Positions 1 through 11,038 are shown, counted from the first letter of the stretch. The stretch is 64,000 nucleotides of DNA from Amphibalanus amphitrite (GCF_019059575.1 NW_024882709.1:1-64000), one strand, 5' to 3'. The notes: a model not told the origin generated them from the sequence alone. Program-made: numbers and translations.

Positions 1-1373
1 TCACCTCGCTTACGGATCAGCGTCTACCATTCACAAATAGCCCAGCTAACAATTTGCCGTTGTTACAACGTCGTTTAAACGTTGTCAAATGGTTACCACA
101 ACGTCCCGATTTATCGTTGTGACAACGTAATTTGTGTAGACTCCAGACAACGGCGTGACAACGTCATCCGACCATGCATTTGAATGTCATCACAACGTTC
201 TGTAACGTGGCCGTGACGTCCCAAAACTGTTCTTACAACGTCCCGCCAACGTTATGAAATGTTTTCTGTAACGTACCAACAGTGTTTCTGGAACGTTTCA
301 CCACGTTTCCGCAACGTGACTACAAGGAATATAGAACGCTTTGGCAACGTCTCTGCGGCGTTTTTATCACGTGCGCACCACGTTGTCGCTACTTCGTATT
401 GCCGTCCCTGCGACCCTGAGTAAACGTCCATACCTAACATTTTCGCAACGCCCTCTCAACGTGTTCGCAAATCGCAACATACTCAGAATGTGTTTCCGAC
501 GCTCTCTTCCCGTTCTCTAGACTTGTAAAAAAGGCATGTAAGAAGTGTATATTTCAAAACATCATACAGATCAATTTACAAAAAAAAACGACGGCGGCGG
601 CATCGGTGATGGGGCATGGGGCCCAGGGGCGCTCCCATGGGGGCTTGGGACGGAATTGGGTTCTACCGGCTCTGGCGCTAGCCGTTAGCACGCCAGAACT
701 GGTGGAAGTTCACTTCCTCACTAACCCTCGCTGGGAGGATCACTCGGCGGACCGTTAGGCACCGGCTCATTTGCGGCCTCGATGTCCCTAGGCAGCTGGC
801 AGTGCCTGACTAGACGGTCTGCGCACCCCCCGTTCCGGGCGCAGCTTCCGGACAGCCACTTCGCTACCGCATTGCCGACAGTAGGCCTGCCACAAAGCGC
901 TGACGAGTTGCAGGACGTCTGCGGGAAGACATGAGGGAAAATCAGACATTCAATTCATGAAAAAATCACAAAAATACCTGCACCACTTTCCGTAACAGTG
1001 CGACAGGCTAGGTCAAACATGCCAACACCTTAGAGGCTAGAGCTACAATGAACTATAGCCTAGACCGCACGATATTACAAGGCACAATCTTGCAAATGCT
1101 ACTCGTAAATGGTACTTTGACTTACCAGTCAAAGCAACAATCGCATCAAACGCAGACAACTGGCGCTATCTTTCATCTTCCAGCTATCTCAGCCGCGCCC
1201 GCCGCCGGCCCTCACTGCTCGCTCGCGCCGCGTAGACTGCGGCTCGGCCGGCTGGCTCTGAACGCCGGCCGGTGACACTGACGTCACGGCCCCTCAGGCG
1301 AGGTCAGGGCGCGAGCCACCGTTCGCCGAGTGGCGGCCCGCGTGGCTTGCTGGCAGCCGCGGATAACAGCCGC

Positions 1374-1453
1374 GTTTACATAGGGATAGTTGCAAGCCTC
1401 TAGCTCCGCCTGTGATGCAAAACATGCCAATGACGCTTTGCAATTTACACATG

Positions 1454-1511
<58 letters not shown>

Positions 1512-1785
1512 GAGAGATAGAGAGAGAAAGGTATCAGAATTTACTTGTAAAAACACCGCTAATTATTCAGTACCTATAATGTCAAGGTTGTGAAAAACCG
1601 TTTTAACAACAACCCGGTTTACATAGCATATTTGACGAGGCTCTAGCTGGTTAATTTGACGATAATTTCGTTGCAGTGGTCTTCAAATATTTAGAGGGGA
1701 TCATTTTGTAAATTGTTAAGCACCATTGGCATCTTTTGCAACATCACGGACGGAGATATAAGCTTGCAACAAACCCTATGTAAAC
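1374..1785. mobile_element. Nested inverted-repeat element (MITE-like)
   Basis: GTTTACATAGGG at 1374 is mirrored by CCCTATGTAAAC ending at 1785. The match runs inward imperfectly for about 55 bp on each side (1378-1432 against 1727-1783), including GTTGCAAGC / GCTTGCAAC. It lies within the larger ACAACGT-rich element and contains the AT microsatellite. No coding capacity is seen. Confidence 0.5.
1454..1509. repeat. (TA)n microsatellite followed by GA-rich tract
   Basis: About 27 TA dinucleotides run without interruption, followed by an AGAGAG-rich tract to about 1530. Short Ile-Tyr reading frames on both strands here come only from this repeat. Confidence 0.95.
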
Positions 1786-2330
1786 GTGTCTAACGTGTTG
1801 GCGACCACCAGCTGACAACGTGAACAGTCCAAGTGTTAAAATATGTCAAATTTAACGATGAAAACTGAATATGCGCATTGAAAATCAAAGGAAATGCATT
1901 ATATGGCCATATATGTCACCATGCATTATCAAAATATAATGCTGCAAGTGCGCGGTTGCAGCAACGTACCAATAAAACGTTGTCACGACGTTTTACCACG
2001 ACTTTCGGACCAAACCATGGCTTCACAACGTTCAGAACGTTGCTACAACGTAATTAAAACGTAATTTCGCAACTTACCGAAACACGACGTTGTGACAACA
2101 TTGTAGTAACGTTTCCTGTTAGCTGGGAGGTGGCTAACCAAGTGCGTTATACCTACGACAGCGATCGTCTAAATTATGAAATGGCCGTCTACAGTGTTAG
2201 AAGTGTAGGCATTTACCAATGACTGTCCCACGGTTTTTATAGTTATGTGTTTAGCCAAATTATAGGTTTGTAGTTTTGTATAGGCTTGTACTAGGTCTGT
2301 AGTGTGTACCTATCTAATATCTATACTCAC

Positions 2331-2373
2331 GCAGTGTGGCGCATAGAAGCGCTAAAAGGAAGACCAACTTCAT
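2331..2373 (-). CDS. First exon of a small secreted peptide gene (copy 1, partial)
   Basis: On the minus strand, ATG at 2373-2371 opens a 43-nt exon coding MKLVFLLALLCATL plus one base. It ends at 2331 just before a good splice donor (GTGAGT, 2330-2325). The 14 residues are a typical hydrophobic signal-peptide start and match the first exon of the complete gene to the right, minus three residues. The matching second exon is not found between here and the window start, where the ACAACGT element lies; it is probably beyond position 1. The mature peptide is therefore unknown. A TATA box sits 39 bp upstream of the ATG. Confidence 0.6.
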
Positions 2374-2411
2374 GGTTGTTTGTTCTGAGCCTCGTCGGCC
2401 CCCCAGCCTGT

Positions 2412-2418
2412 TTTTATA
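2412..2418 (-). promoter_or_regulatory. TATA box of peptide gene copy 1
   Basis: TATAAAA on the minus strand, 39 bp upstream of the predicted start codon and in the same position as in copy 2. The predicted 5'UTR is very short (about 10-15 nt). Confidence 0.55.
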
Positions 2419-2848
2419 GTGGTCTGAACTGTCAAAATGGTGCCCCATAGGTCACCTCTGTGTCGCCCGCTCCTAGAATCGTAAACGCTGAAAAATATGT
2501 TGACATTTTGAAATGGGTTTGACTTGTCTGAGCTTTTCGAAACTGAGTGGTGGGTAGATACCCGATTTCTGCATAGCCCTCTTTTGTACGGACTTTGATA
2601 TTTGATAGTAGTGGTCTTGATCAAGCAATAAGCTTCCGATGGGGGTAGCGAAGACAGTAGATACCTATATGCCGGGGTAACCGTCGAATGTCCATTCCTT
2701 CGGCTCCAATTCAGTGGGCTGATGATTCCACCTTAGATCTTTAACCCATGAAACAATCGTTCCCCAGCGAAATTATATTGCATTGTTTCTTCATAAGCCA
2801 AATATACAGGTCACGAGAGCTTTACTCGTTGGTTTGGTACAATGTGCA

Positions 2849-2854
2849 TTTATT
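2849..2854 (-). terminator. Poly(A) signal candidate for cysteine-rich peptide gene
   Basis: AATAAA on the minus strand, about 185 bp past the stop codon of the complete peptide gene. It is the nearest such hexamer I see downstream. Confidence 0.4.
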
Positions 2855-3039
2855 ACGAACTGGAGGTGAAACGAAGATATCTGACAAAGCCTGGTTCGGA
2901 TAGGGTTGATAAAGCTGTGCGTGATTCAGCCCTGCTGCGGCCGGTATCCTGGCCCGTCAGCCCCTGCTGCGGACGGCGGGTCTCGGGCTCGTCTTCTCCC
3001 TGCGCCGTCCGTCTCCCGGTATTCGACGCCGTGTGACGT

Positions 3040-3599
3040 TCAGAAGCATCTGGAGTACCAGTGTTTGGTTTGGGTGACCAGTCCGCAGCGGCGCTTGTAT
3101 TTGGGACACCTGATCTTCCAGTGTGTGTAGGGCCTACAGACGGGCAGGCACATGTATCCCCATTTGGTGGGGCAGCACTTCCAGCCCGGCCGAGAGCAGT
3201 AGCACTTGCTGGCGCTGGCCGATGTCTTGTAGGTCCGTAGGTAAATTATGTGGTGACGGGGGCACTGCCACGCGCTCGCCGATTCTGCAATTGAGTATTT
3301 GCACTAAATTAGTGCTCATATTCACAGAAGTAAACTCACACAGAAACAGAGCTCCACACACATTGCTGAGAACATGATTTCTGTTGTTATCACCAGAACT
3401 ATAATTATACGTCACACATACAATTTTACCGACAAAACGACGCTACATACATGAATTATTTGTTTGCGCAGTCATTGTTTACAGCGTACCTACAACTAAC
3501 TGCCCATGAAATAGCCACACTATATTATAGGTATATAGTATACTCACGCAGCGTGGCACATAGAAGTGCCAGCACCGGTAGAAGGAAGACCAACTTCAT
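3040..3599 (-). CDS. Secreted 98-aa cysteine-rich peptide, two exons
   Basis: Exon 1 (3599-3548) codes MKLVFLLPVLALLCATL plus one base, then donor GTGAGT. Exon 2 (3284-3040) follows acceptor TTGCAG; the intron is 263 bp and phase 1 matches on both sides. Total 297 nt, 98 aa plus stop TGA. The hydrophobic start and a SASA/W junction near residue 22 fit signal-peptide cleavage. The predicted mature part (about 76 aa) is basic, rich in Tyr and Trp, and has ten cysteines, arranged C, CYC, CC, C, C, C, C, C with the last next to the end (SRCF). Ten cysteines would allow five disulfides, as in secreted toxins, antimicrobial peptides or small matrix proteins. I do not recognise the family, so no function is assigned. 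A TATA box, short leader and poly(A) signal support a real gene. Confidence 0.75.
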
Positions 3600-3750
3600 G
3601 GTTGTTTGTTCTGAGCCTCGTCGGCCCCCAGCCTGTTTTTATAGTGGTCTGAACTGTCAAAATGGTGCCCCATAGGTCACCTCTGTGTCGCCCGCTCCTA
3701 GAATCGTAAACGCTGAAAAATATGTTGACATTTTAAAATGGGTTTGGCTT
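3538..3750. repeat. Right copy of ~210-bp direct duplication (partner 2321-2530)
   Basis: Same unit as 2321-2530: promoter, leader, signal-peptide exon and donor of the minus-strand peptide gene. Similarity fades near 3750, just before a poly-T and poly-G stretch. Confidence 0.85.
3637..3643 (-). promoter_or_regulatory. TATA box of cysteine-rich peptide gene
   Basis: TATAAAA on the minus strand, 38 bp upstream of the start codon at 3599. Conserved with the duplicate promoter at 2412-2418. Confidence 0.6.
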
Positions 3751-5163
3751 GTTCGATTTTTTTTTGGGGGGGAGGGGGTAAAACAGGATGGAGGGTTTCC
3801 TGTTTTACTGCGCGTTGTCCTTTCAGAATTGAATCGTCGCTTGGACGGACATTTGCACTTTCAAAGCAAAATTAGCTGTGCCCTCGACCAGAGACCAGAA
3901 TGTACGGCCCTTCAGCAAAAAAGTGGCTGGTTAGCCGATGCGTTTTTAGCCCACGCCGTCCTGGTGGTCTAAGTTTTTCCGTGGTGTACGAGGGGGGGGG
4001 GTGGCGTCTTCACGCCCCCCCCCCCCGTCTAACTCGGGTCCTGAGTCATTCCATAGAGTAGAATGCCTGAATATTAGGCATTCCACAGACTGCCTACTCA
4101 GTCCATAGAATGCCTGGTCATCCAGGCATTCTACAGAACGCTTAGGCATTCAAAATGCCTGGTCGTTTAGAGGGATTCCTGGTCGTCCAGGCATTTTAGA
4201 GAATGTCTAGGGATTCTATAGAATGTCGAATTCTACACATTGGCTTGGGGCTATGACATAGAAAGTCTGTGGATGAACTATGCGGCGGTATACATACCCC
4301 AAGTCGCGCTGTGCCCAAGTGGCACCGACTCCGGGAACCGTCTGTGGTGTATCGCCGGCTGACGCAGCGGTTTGGACGAGAAGAAACAGCCGCGTGCTGA
4401 CGTCACCGGGGCTCCGGGACCAGTCAAAACAACTGAGAAAGATACACGGCACGTGCCGGACGGTACGGCGGCAACTCATACGGCCTCCAGTGGCGCTAGA
4501 GTGGAAAATCCACACCGCCAACGTATACAAGGCAAAACTCGCCGAAACGGATGCTCAGACAACGTACTTACGTCTCAAATAGGTGTTTGCAAAACGTGCA
4601 AAGGAGTGTGCTCACTGCACTCTCCTAGTAGACCCAAAATGTACGTGCTATGATCCGTAAAAGGCAACTGTGCTTTGATGTGAAATGTGAAGGTCTATAT
4701 GACATGGGATTTTTAGTAGCTTGTGGGCATGGTTTTCTACGGACGGATGTTGTTTCAGCTGCTATTGATCAAGAGCCGTCCACCCTGTGCAGTGTGCAGT
4801 GTGCAATTACCCCCAGCCTTTCCTCCCCTCCCCAGAGAGGCCGCAGCGGCAGCGGAAAGGTCGCCGAGCCCACCTGGCTGTTACGAAACCCTTGGCAGTC
4901 CCCTGGGGTCGCCGCCATCACTGTCACGAGTCGCCCCTGGGTCTGTCACGGACGTTGACACCCCTGGCCGGAGGAGGGTGGGGCCTCTGAATCACTTTCA
5001 TGACCTATGGCTGGCGGCCAGCGCCGACCGCCGGGGGGAGTGAGGGGCCCGAGCTGGCAGGGCTTCTGTGTAAACAGAAAAAAACGGGCGACGCAGATAC
5101 GTGACATTCAGACCCTACATACATGTAGGTATACGGCCTCAAGCGTCCTACCTCCTTGGTCAG
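3751..5163. other. Intergenic, no gene recognised; hairpin-rich 4040-4230
   Basis: The start is poly-T/poly-G rich (3760-3780) with long G and C runs (3990-4028). From 4040 to 4230 short palindromic units built on CCAGGCATTCTA recur, such as GAATGCCTGG followed by CCAGGCATTC, giving several potential hairpins. Short overlapping reading frames at 4216-4653 and 4650-5043 match nothing I know. Confidence 0.5.
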
Positions 5164-5170
5164 CATGACC

Positions 5171-5233
5171 CACAGACTTCTCTATACATGGACTGTGCAC
5201 TGATCTGGCCGAAGTAGCATAAGGGGCCCAAAA
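5171..5233 (+). repeat. Left terminal inverted repeat of P-type element
   Basis: 63 bp, identical to the reverse complement of 11039-11101. Flanked on its outer side by CATGACC. Confidence 0.95.
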
Positions 5234-5649
5234 TTGTGGCAATACGTTTGAAGCATTTGCCAGGGAGCATGGCCATTTTTCTTTGAATTATTCATTTTAA
5301 CGTTCTGGAACCTTCGCTTAAATGGAAAACAAAACATTTTCCGCTATGTTTTCCCGCCAGAATTGCCAATCTTGAGTCAAAATTCCAGGCTGTGGACTTA
5401 AATATCAAGCGAAGATCAGAGGCATGCAAGTGTTTCTGTGCATTTTGAGTTGTGTGTTCAATGGTAGGTACTGTCATAAAACAGAAAGTTATACTCCCAG
5501 CTACAAGTGGACTACTTTTCACCATCGATCAGGTTCAACAAGGACAGTTTTGGTTCCCACACGTATGTATTCGTAGCGATTCCCAACGGCCAGCATGGGC
5601 ACAAACACCGATTTGGTCCACTATCCCAGCCCTTGGGCCGATTCTCCTG

Positions 5650-5757
5650 GGACGTCTTGGGCCGGCTCGTCAGAAGAGGCAGCAGCGGCATGCTCTGTGA
5701 TCTCTGTGACGGCTCGCTGGTCGTTTTCCAGGCGTTGATGAGAGACAGGGTGCATGC
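5650..5757 (-). repeat. Duplicated transposase segment inside the P element
   Basis: This ~108-bp stretch closely matches 7580-7687, in the same orientation, within the transposase coding region (residues around HPVSQQRLENDQ and AAAASSDDPAQD). It lies beyond the C-terminal stop of the transposase, so it is a second, displaced copy. It may derive from another P-element copy or from internal rearrangement during gap repair. Confidence 0.7.
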
Positions 5758-5782
5758 TACATGTTCTTGAACAGGCATGAAC

Positions 5783-6013
5783 TCAGCTCGCGCCCGTTAG
5801 TTTGCGGATCTTGTCAGAGTCCACACCGCGCCCACTGGTGCGCGTCGGCGGCCCCTTTCGTTTCTTGCTATGCACTTGGCTGTTCACATCCTTCACGTGG
5901 TTAGACACGAACACGTTAAACAGCGCTCCGGCCATGGTGGCGAGGATATTGCTGGTAAACTTGTGCCCCCTTCCACAAGCCACTTCCTTCAGTTCTTCGT
6001 CATCGCCGAGCAT
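5783..6013 (-). pseudogene. C-terminal segment of the P transposase, cut off by the LINE
   Basis: The frame from 6013 to the stop at 5783 (MLGDDEELKEVACGRGHKF...) is on the transposase strand and lies directly on the far side of the LINE from the frame ending at VFRSVVQN near 7239. It looks like the original C terminus of the transposase. It ends in a basic, lysine-rich tail (SKKRKGPP). The link is inferred from position and strand; I have not aligned it to a known P protein. Confidence 0.55.
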
Positions 6014-7238
6014 GCTTTTGACAAAATTACAGCAGCATGGTGTCGACGCTGGATGGTTTCGCTCTTACCTTACCGACCATACTCAAAGTGTTTCTATCCC
6101 AGATCCCTTTTCCGGCCGTAATCGCCTCTCACAGCCACTGCCGAACGCCATGGGCGTTTTCCAGGGGTCGGCCCTTGGGCCCTTACTTTACACTGTTTTT
6201 GCCAATGATCTGAGTTTTTACGCACCGGATGCTCATGTCGTACAGTATGCTGATGACACGCAAGTTTTAGTGTCAGGAAGTAGGGATGATTTGACTGAGT
6301 TAGTGTCGCGGATGGAGAGCTGCCTTGCGTCGCTCGACTTATGGTTCAGGGGTAACTCCCTGAAGGTGAATGCTTCCAAGACGCAGCTGTTGGTGTTCGG
6401 CAGCCGGCGGAACCTCCGCAGCGTTCCCACGCTCGAGGTGCGGTTCCGCGGCGAGAGTCTCCGTCCGGAGCCTACAGCACGCAACTTGGGTGTCGTTTTC
6501 GACCCGATATTGTCTTGGGACGCTCATGTCGCACATGTCGTGAACAAGTGTTTTGGAATGTTGATCGGTCTTAGCCATATTCGACATCACTTGCCTCAAA
6601 ATGTAGTTCCTACTATCGTACACGGTCTCGTCCTGTCACATGTCAGATACTGTTTAACTGTTTATGGCAACGGCTCAGACAAAAACCACAAACAGCTCCA
6701 AAAAGTCATTAACTTCTGTGCCAGGGTTATAGCTGGCAGGCGCAAGTTTGACCACATCTCTGACATCTTAAATGGTCCGGACTGGCTTACCGCTAAGCAA
6801 CTGTCGGAGTTTCATACCTTAACCCTCGCTCATCGCATCTTACGATCGGGAGAGCCGTCTACACTTGTTTCACTTTTTAGAAGAGTGTCTAGTTTACGTG
6901 ACCGACCCACGCGACAAGATAGCCATTTTTATCTACCTCGTGTCAGGTCAGAGGCAGGACGGCGTCAGTTTGCGTACCGAGCCCCACAGCTATACAACAG
7001 TGTGCCGGAACGGCTGACTACGCTCAGCACGGACGTTTTCAAGCGGAGCTTGAGGCGTACTCTGAAGTGAGAAGCGACTACCGTGTGGTGTGTGATGCCA
7101 TTGTATGAGCAGGTGTGTTTCCAATTTTGTAAACTTGTACGTATCTCTTACTGCCCTGTATGACACTGGACCAAGAATAGCCACAGCTGCAGTGGATGGT
7201 TCAAAGATATGCAATAAATAAATAAATAAATAAATAAA
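6013..7238 (+). mobile_element. 5'-truncated LINE (Jockey/CR1-like) with (AAAT)n tail
   Basis: The plus-strand frame from about 6013 to 7070 codes the back half of a non-LTR reverse transcriptase: LLTKLQQHGV..WFRSYL, then QGSALGPLLYTVFAND, the catalytic YADDTQ box, RNLGVVFD, and a C terminus of the LYNSVPERL..FKRSLRR type. That layout is typical of the Jockey/CR1/L2 group. The endonuclease and front half of the RT are absent, so it was truncated at its 5' end on insertion. The 3' end carries five AATA/AAAT units at about 7212-7238, a usual tail in this group. It lies antisense to the P-element transposase and interrupts it. I see no clear target-site duplication. The upstream part of the same open frame (5802-6012) is P-element sequence, not LINE. 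Confidence 0.88.
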
Positions 7239-10200
7239 GTTCTGAACCACAGATCTGAACACATTCTTGGGACTTGAACTGCCAAAGAGGATGGTGCGAG
7301 TCTCTGACTGTGAATTCACCAGAAGTCTGTAGAGCTGGCAGACCTCCATGACGACTCGCAGGCACAGTTCACTCGGTTGCAGGAGCTTTCCACGGTTGAG
7401 GAGGTCGGTGAAGCTAGCAGCCACCAGCTTTTCTTCAGCATTCTCTGCCACCACGGTTACCAGTTGCGCCCTTAGCCCGTCAGAGAGTAGCGCGCGACAC
7501 TCATCACATCTGTGAATCTTCTTGACTGAGTGGGCTAAATAGCCTGCTATGTGGTGCAGAGCCTGCTGTGTCCCTTCTGGGACGTCTTGGGCTGGGTCAT
7601 CAGAAGAGGCAGCAGCGGCATACTCGGTGATCTCAGTGACGGCTCGCTGGTCGTTTTCCAGGCGCTGCTGAGAGACAGGGTGCATGCCAGCCGTCACTGT
7701 GCTCAGACCATAGCCTGAGAGCCAAATTAGGCTTTTTACGCGGACGATAGCCTCTCCTTCAAAAAATTGACGAGAGCTCGCCCAGAAGTTGCCTCCGGCC
7801 AGTTTCCGGAGATGGCCGAAGTGACCTTCTGGCCGGTCGGATTGAATCTTGCCAAGCAGGACATGCTCGAGATCACACTGTCTGAGCAGATACTTGGCCA
7901 GCCCGACCAGCCCTCGACAGGTTGCTGCCACTCCACGTATCGTGTCGAGCGACATTTGCGTCTTCTTGTTTCCCTGGGCTTCCCAGCGCAGCATCATCTT
8001 TCCGAACTTCTCGATGTATGCCAGCCCTTCTTCATCTCCAGTGGAAATAGGCTGCAGAGTCGAGTCGTTGCGACGAACATGCTTCCCAGGGGACTTCACG
8101 TTGACGATGTCGAACCACCTCCGAACTTGGTGCAGGAACTCTGCTGTACCGTTTAAGGAGCCGTACTCTGCATGTTGCCCATAGTAGCGGAGCGCAGCGA
8201 TGGTTGTCTCGTGAGTGGCTGCTACGGCGAGCTGCACGTTCACGCGCTCTATGCTTGTTGGATGGAGCACCTTATCCGTGAGTCGGTATGCCATCTTGGC
8301 ATCAGAGCTGTACTCGATGGAGTGTACCTTTTCCAGGTGGCTGAGGTGAACATCCAGAGGAGGCCCACCTGCATCGAGTGGCGGACAGTGCAGTTGTTTT
8401 TTGTTCAGGAGGTTGAAGTACATGTTTTTGAACAAGTGGACTGAGTCGTACATGGTGTATATCCTGTCATCACTGTGTGGACTCCAGGGATTCAGGATAT
8501 ACTCCTGATGCCTCCCATCTTCTCCAAGCGCTCGATGGAAGGCTTGGTTTGTTCTGTGTCCGTCAGTTGTAACGGACACTACACGGTACCCAAGATGGGT
8601 GAGACATCGCAGGACTTGGAAGAAGATTCTCTTCATTTCTTGGGTTGTGACGTGGGTGACTGGCGACATGGTTACCAAATCCTCGTAGTTCCCGGCAACC
8701 GACGAAATGTGGGCGCAGAACAAGGTACTGGCGACAGCTGTTGCTTCTCCGCTGCTCTCCCCATGCAGTCTTCCTCCCGCCAGATCGAGTGCTGTGGCAC
8801 AGTAAACCTCGTCCATGGCCAGATTTACCAGCCGTTCTCTTGGAGACAACTTGGCGACCCGCATCTCCAAATACTTGATGGTCCCGATCTCCAGTCCCTC
8901 TTGCACGCTTAGTGCTGACGTAAGTCTCCGGAGAGTGACTCTGTGTGGCAGGACCAGAAGACCCGAGCTGCGCATGTCTTCATACAGTCGGGGACTCGTT
9001 CGGCTCCACACCACTGCAGTGGACATGAGTGTCGTGCTGTACCTCCTCCTTTTTGCTGGACTGAGTCGGAGTTGCAGCTGTTCAGCGGCGAACTCCCCAA
9101 AAGTACCGCATGATCCAGCTGCATCGTCCGTGCTGATTTTCTGCAGAAAATGCAGTGCAGTCATCACGTTGCCATCTTTCAAAGACTGTGCCTTGAGGAA
9201 CGCCAGCACGTTCAGGACCTCAGTCGTCGTTTCGAAGCTCCCGGGAACGCTTGTCAGATCAGCTGCCCTAAGAGTAGGCAACTCGCTCCCGGCTGCGTAC
9301 AAACGGAAACGAAGATCACTGTAGATCGTCAGGTTTCGTACGATGACTGGAATACCTTGATCTGTGTCAAATGCCTCCATTCTGATCGTCACAATGTCCT
9401 CCTGAAGTTCAGGAACATGCATCTGTACGAGCCGGTACCCAGTCGGCAGGTCCACCGTAGAGAGCTTTCTCACCATGTCGGTAAGAGATGCCACGTTCTC
9501 GGAACGAAACATGGATGCGGCTTGTTCCTCCCACAGTTCTCTTTGCAGCAGCCTTCGTGCTGTTGGAGTCGCGCGTATAGTGGGTCGTGGAGTCTCCTGT
9601 CCGCTCTCATTCCTGCAAAAGGAGAGAAATATTTCACTTCACAACTGCATTTAGCAACGGTTGCAAAATATATGGGAAACAAATTAGCATACATGGGTAA
9701 TTTGGACATTGCCGGATAAATGCTATAAATTGATAAATGTAGCTCGGAACTTATATACACAAAAAGAAGTTATATACAGTTATATACACAAAAAGAACAA
9801 TTCAGCAGCATGTGCGACCCTTTTTAACCGCTATGTATGCATGCAGGTTAACAGTTCGGCCTACGGAGGTCATGTAAGGTCAGCTTGTAAGGTCGGGTCG
9901 GGTCAGAAAAGGAAAAGATTAAAATGTGCTGAAACCGACTCCAACTCCGGGCCGTCAGAGTTGTCTGGATCAAAAGTTATTCAAGAAAACCATCAGAAGT
10001 AAAAACGAACATTTTTCTTCGGTTACCTCTGGTTGGTGACCCAGTTTTTGACCTGACCGAAAAATGACCGAAGTACTTTCTTACTGTTTTTTTTTTACCG
10101 TTCTTTCGAACGCCGCCTACCGCTTGTCTCTACGACGCCCCCCCCCCCCCCGGCCCGCTGATGGGGCACCGGCCCGGCGCGGGTTAACGTCTGACATGAT

Positions 10201-10664
10201 CACATTAATGACGTAACAGATCAAAGGTCATTTGAGGTAGAGTTCCCAAATTTTCACAGGTGTCAAAATGTAAAGACCATCCTCAACACCTAAGATGTCC
10301 TTAATACCTTACTAATGCCCATATTGCTTTGATGAGGTATAAACATATCAACTTACTTGTCCCGTGGTGGGAGCACTGTTGGAACTGCGGTTGGCTTGAG
10401 GCGCCGTCGCTGACGGTCGGTTCTTCTTGTCGTGGCAGTGACACAAAAGTCATCACTGGAAAAGTGGAGCTCACAAACCCCACCACTTTTAGGGTATGAT
10501 TCTTTTACACCTCGTCTGATTGCTTCCAGCCACTTCTTTCGCAATGCACATTCGCGTGGAAAGCTAAATACCGATACCTTTCCCTTTCTCTTGTCACTTC
10601 CTCTCCGATGCCGTGTGATTCTATATCCAGAATAACAATTACGTACCGTACACTTCCGTGTCAT
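7239..10664 (-). pseudogene. THAP-domain P-element transposase, interrupted
   Basis: Exon 1 (10664-10357) codes a THAP zinc finger: CTVRNC near the start, KKWLEAIRR, then CELHFSSDDF and an AVPTVLPP-type end (C2CH pattern). Donor GTAAGT follows, and a 744-bp intron ends at TTTTGCAG; exon 2 starts at 9612 with matching phase. The large frame then gives a P/THAP9-type core: MDEVYCAT (first catalytic Asp), VSVTTDGHRTN (second Asp), DSVHLFKNMYFNL (the GTP-binding insertion region in Drosophila P), and SDRPEGHFGHLRKLAGGN (catalytic Glu). The P-derived frame runs to VFRSVVQN at about 7239, where the antisense LINE begins; the probable C terminus lies at 6013-5783. All catalytic positions look present. 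Length (about 890 aa before the break) is near that of THAP9. The LINE cuts off the C terminus, so activity is unlikely. Confidence 0.88.
7580..7687 (-). repeat. Source copy of the duplicated transposase segment
   Basis: In-frame transposase sequence near-identical to 5650-5757, about 1.9 kb away in the same orientation. Confidence 0.7.
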
Positions 10665-11038
10665 CAAAAACCCTTTCAAAGGAAAATAGAAAAGATGGAA
10701 AATAGACAACTAAAATCATAGGCTAAATATCCTAAATGTGGCGAAGCCTTGCTTAATTTTAGGGCCTTGGCTTGATTGTGGCAGGATTTCCAGAAAATAA
10801 AGAATTTGCGTGCAACTCATTGGTGCTTATTTGCGGGAGATACCTCCGATATTCTCAGATATCATTTACCACTACTATTTTCATGAAAACTGTTATTGTT
10901 GTTAACGATTTTTTTTTTGTTTATATCAAAATCAAAACATTTTTTTTTTTACTTACTAGACAGATAAAACTTCAAACAATATCCATGTTAAATTTTGCCA
11001 GGTTTGCAGGGTTCTTAATAAGTTAAAACTAGGTTCAC

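Larger units (their letters stand above)
41..2127. mobile_element. TIR/foldback-like DNA element with ACAACGT-rich ends
   Basis: The element opens with CCCAGCTAACA (41-51) and closes with the exact inverted copy TGTTAGCTGGG (2117-2127). Both subterminal regions (roughly 50-480 and 1800-2110) are packed with ACAACGT or ACGTTGT words, more than a dozen in total and in both orientations. No transposase reading frame is visible inside, so it looks non-autonomous. The centre (about 1160-1370) is GC-rich and holds another inverted-repeat element. I see no clear target-site duplication; only a 2-bp AG flanks both ends. Dense subterminal motif arrays are usual transposase-binding platforms in several DNA transposon superfamilies, but I cannot assign one. 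Confidence 0.6.
2321..2530. repeat. Left copy of ~210-bp direct duplication (partner 3538-3750)
   Basis: This segment and 3538-3750 are near-identical and in the same orientation, about 1.2 kb apart. The repeated unit covers the promoter (TATA box), 5'UTR, signal-peptide exon and splice donor of a minus-strand gene. It is the trace of a tandem gene duplication. The copies differ by an indel in the signal peptide and a few substitutions. Confidence 0.85.

Noticed and set aside
4216-4653. Overlapping frames on both strands of about 100 residues
   Set aside because: No domain recognised and no promoter or splice evidence; the CKTCKGVC motif alone is not enough.
5802-6012. N-terminal extension of the LINE open frame
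   Set aside because: This stretch is antisense P-element transposase sequence that happens to be open in the LINE frame.
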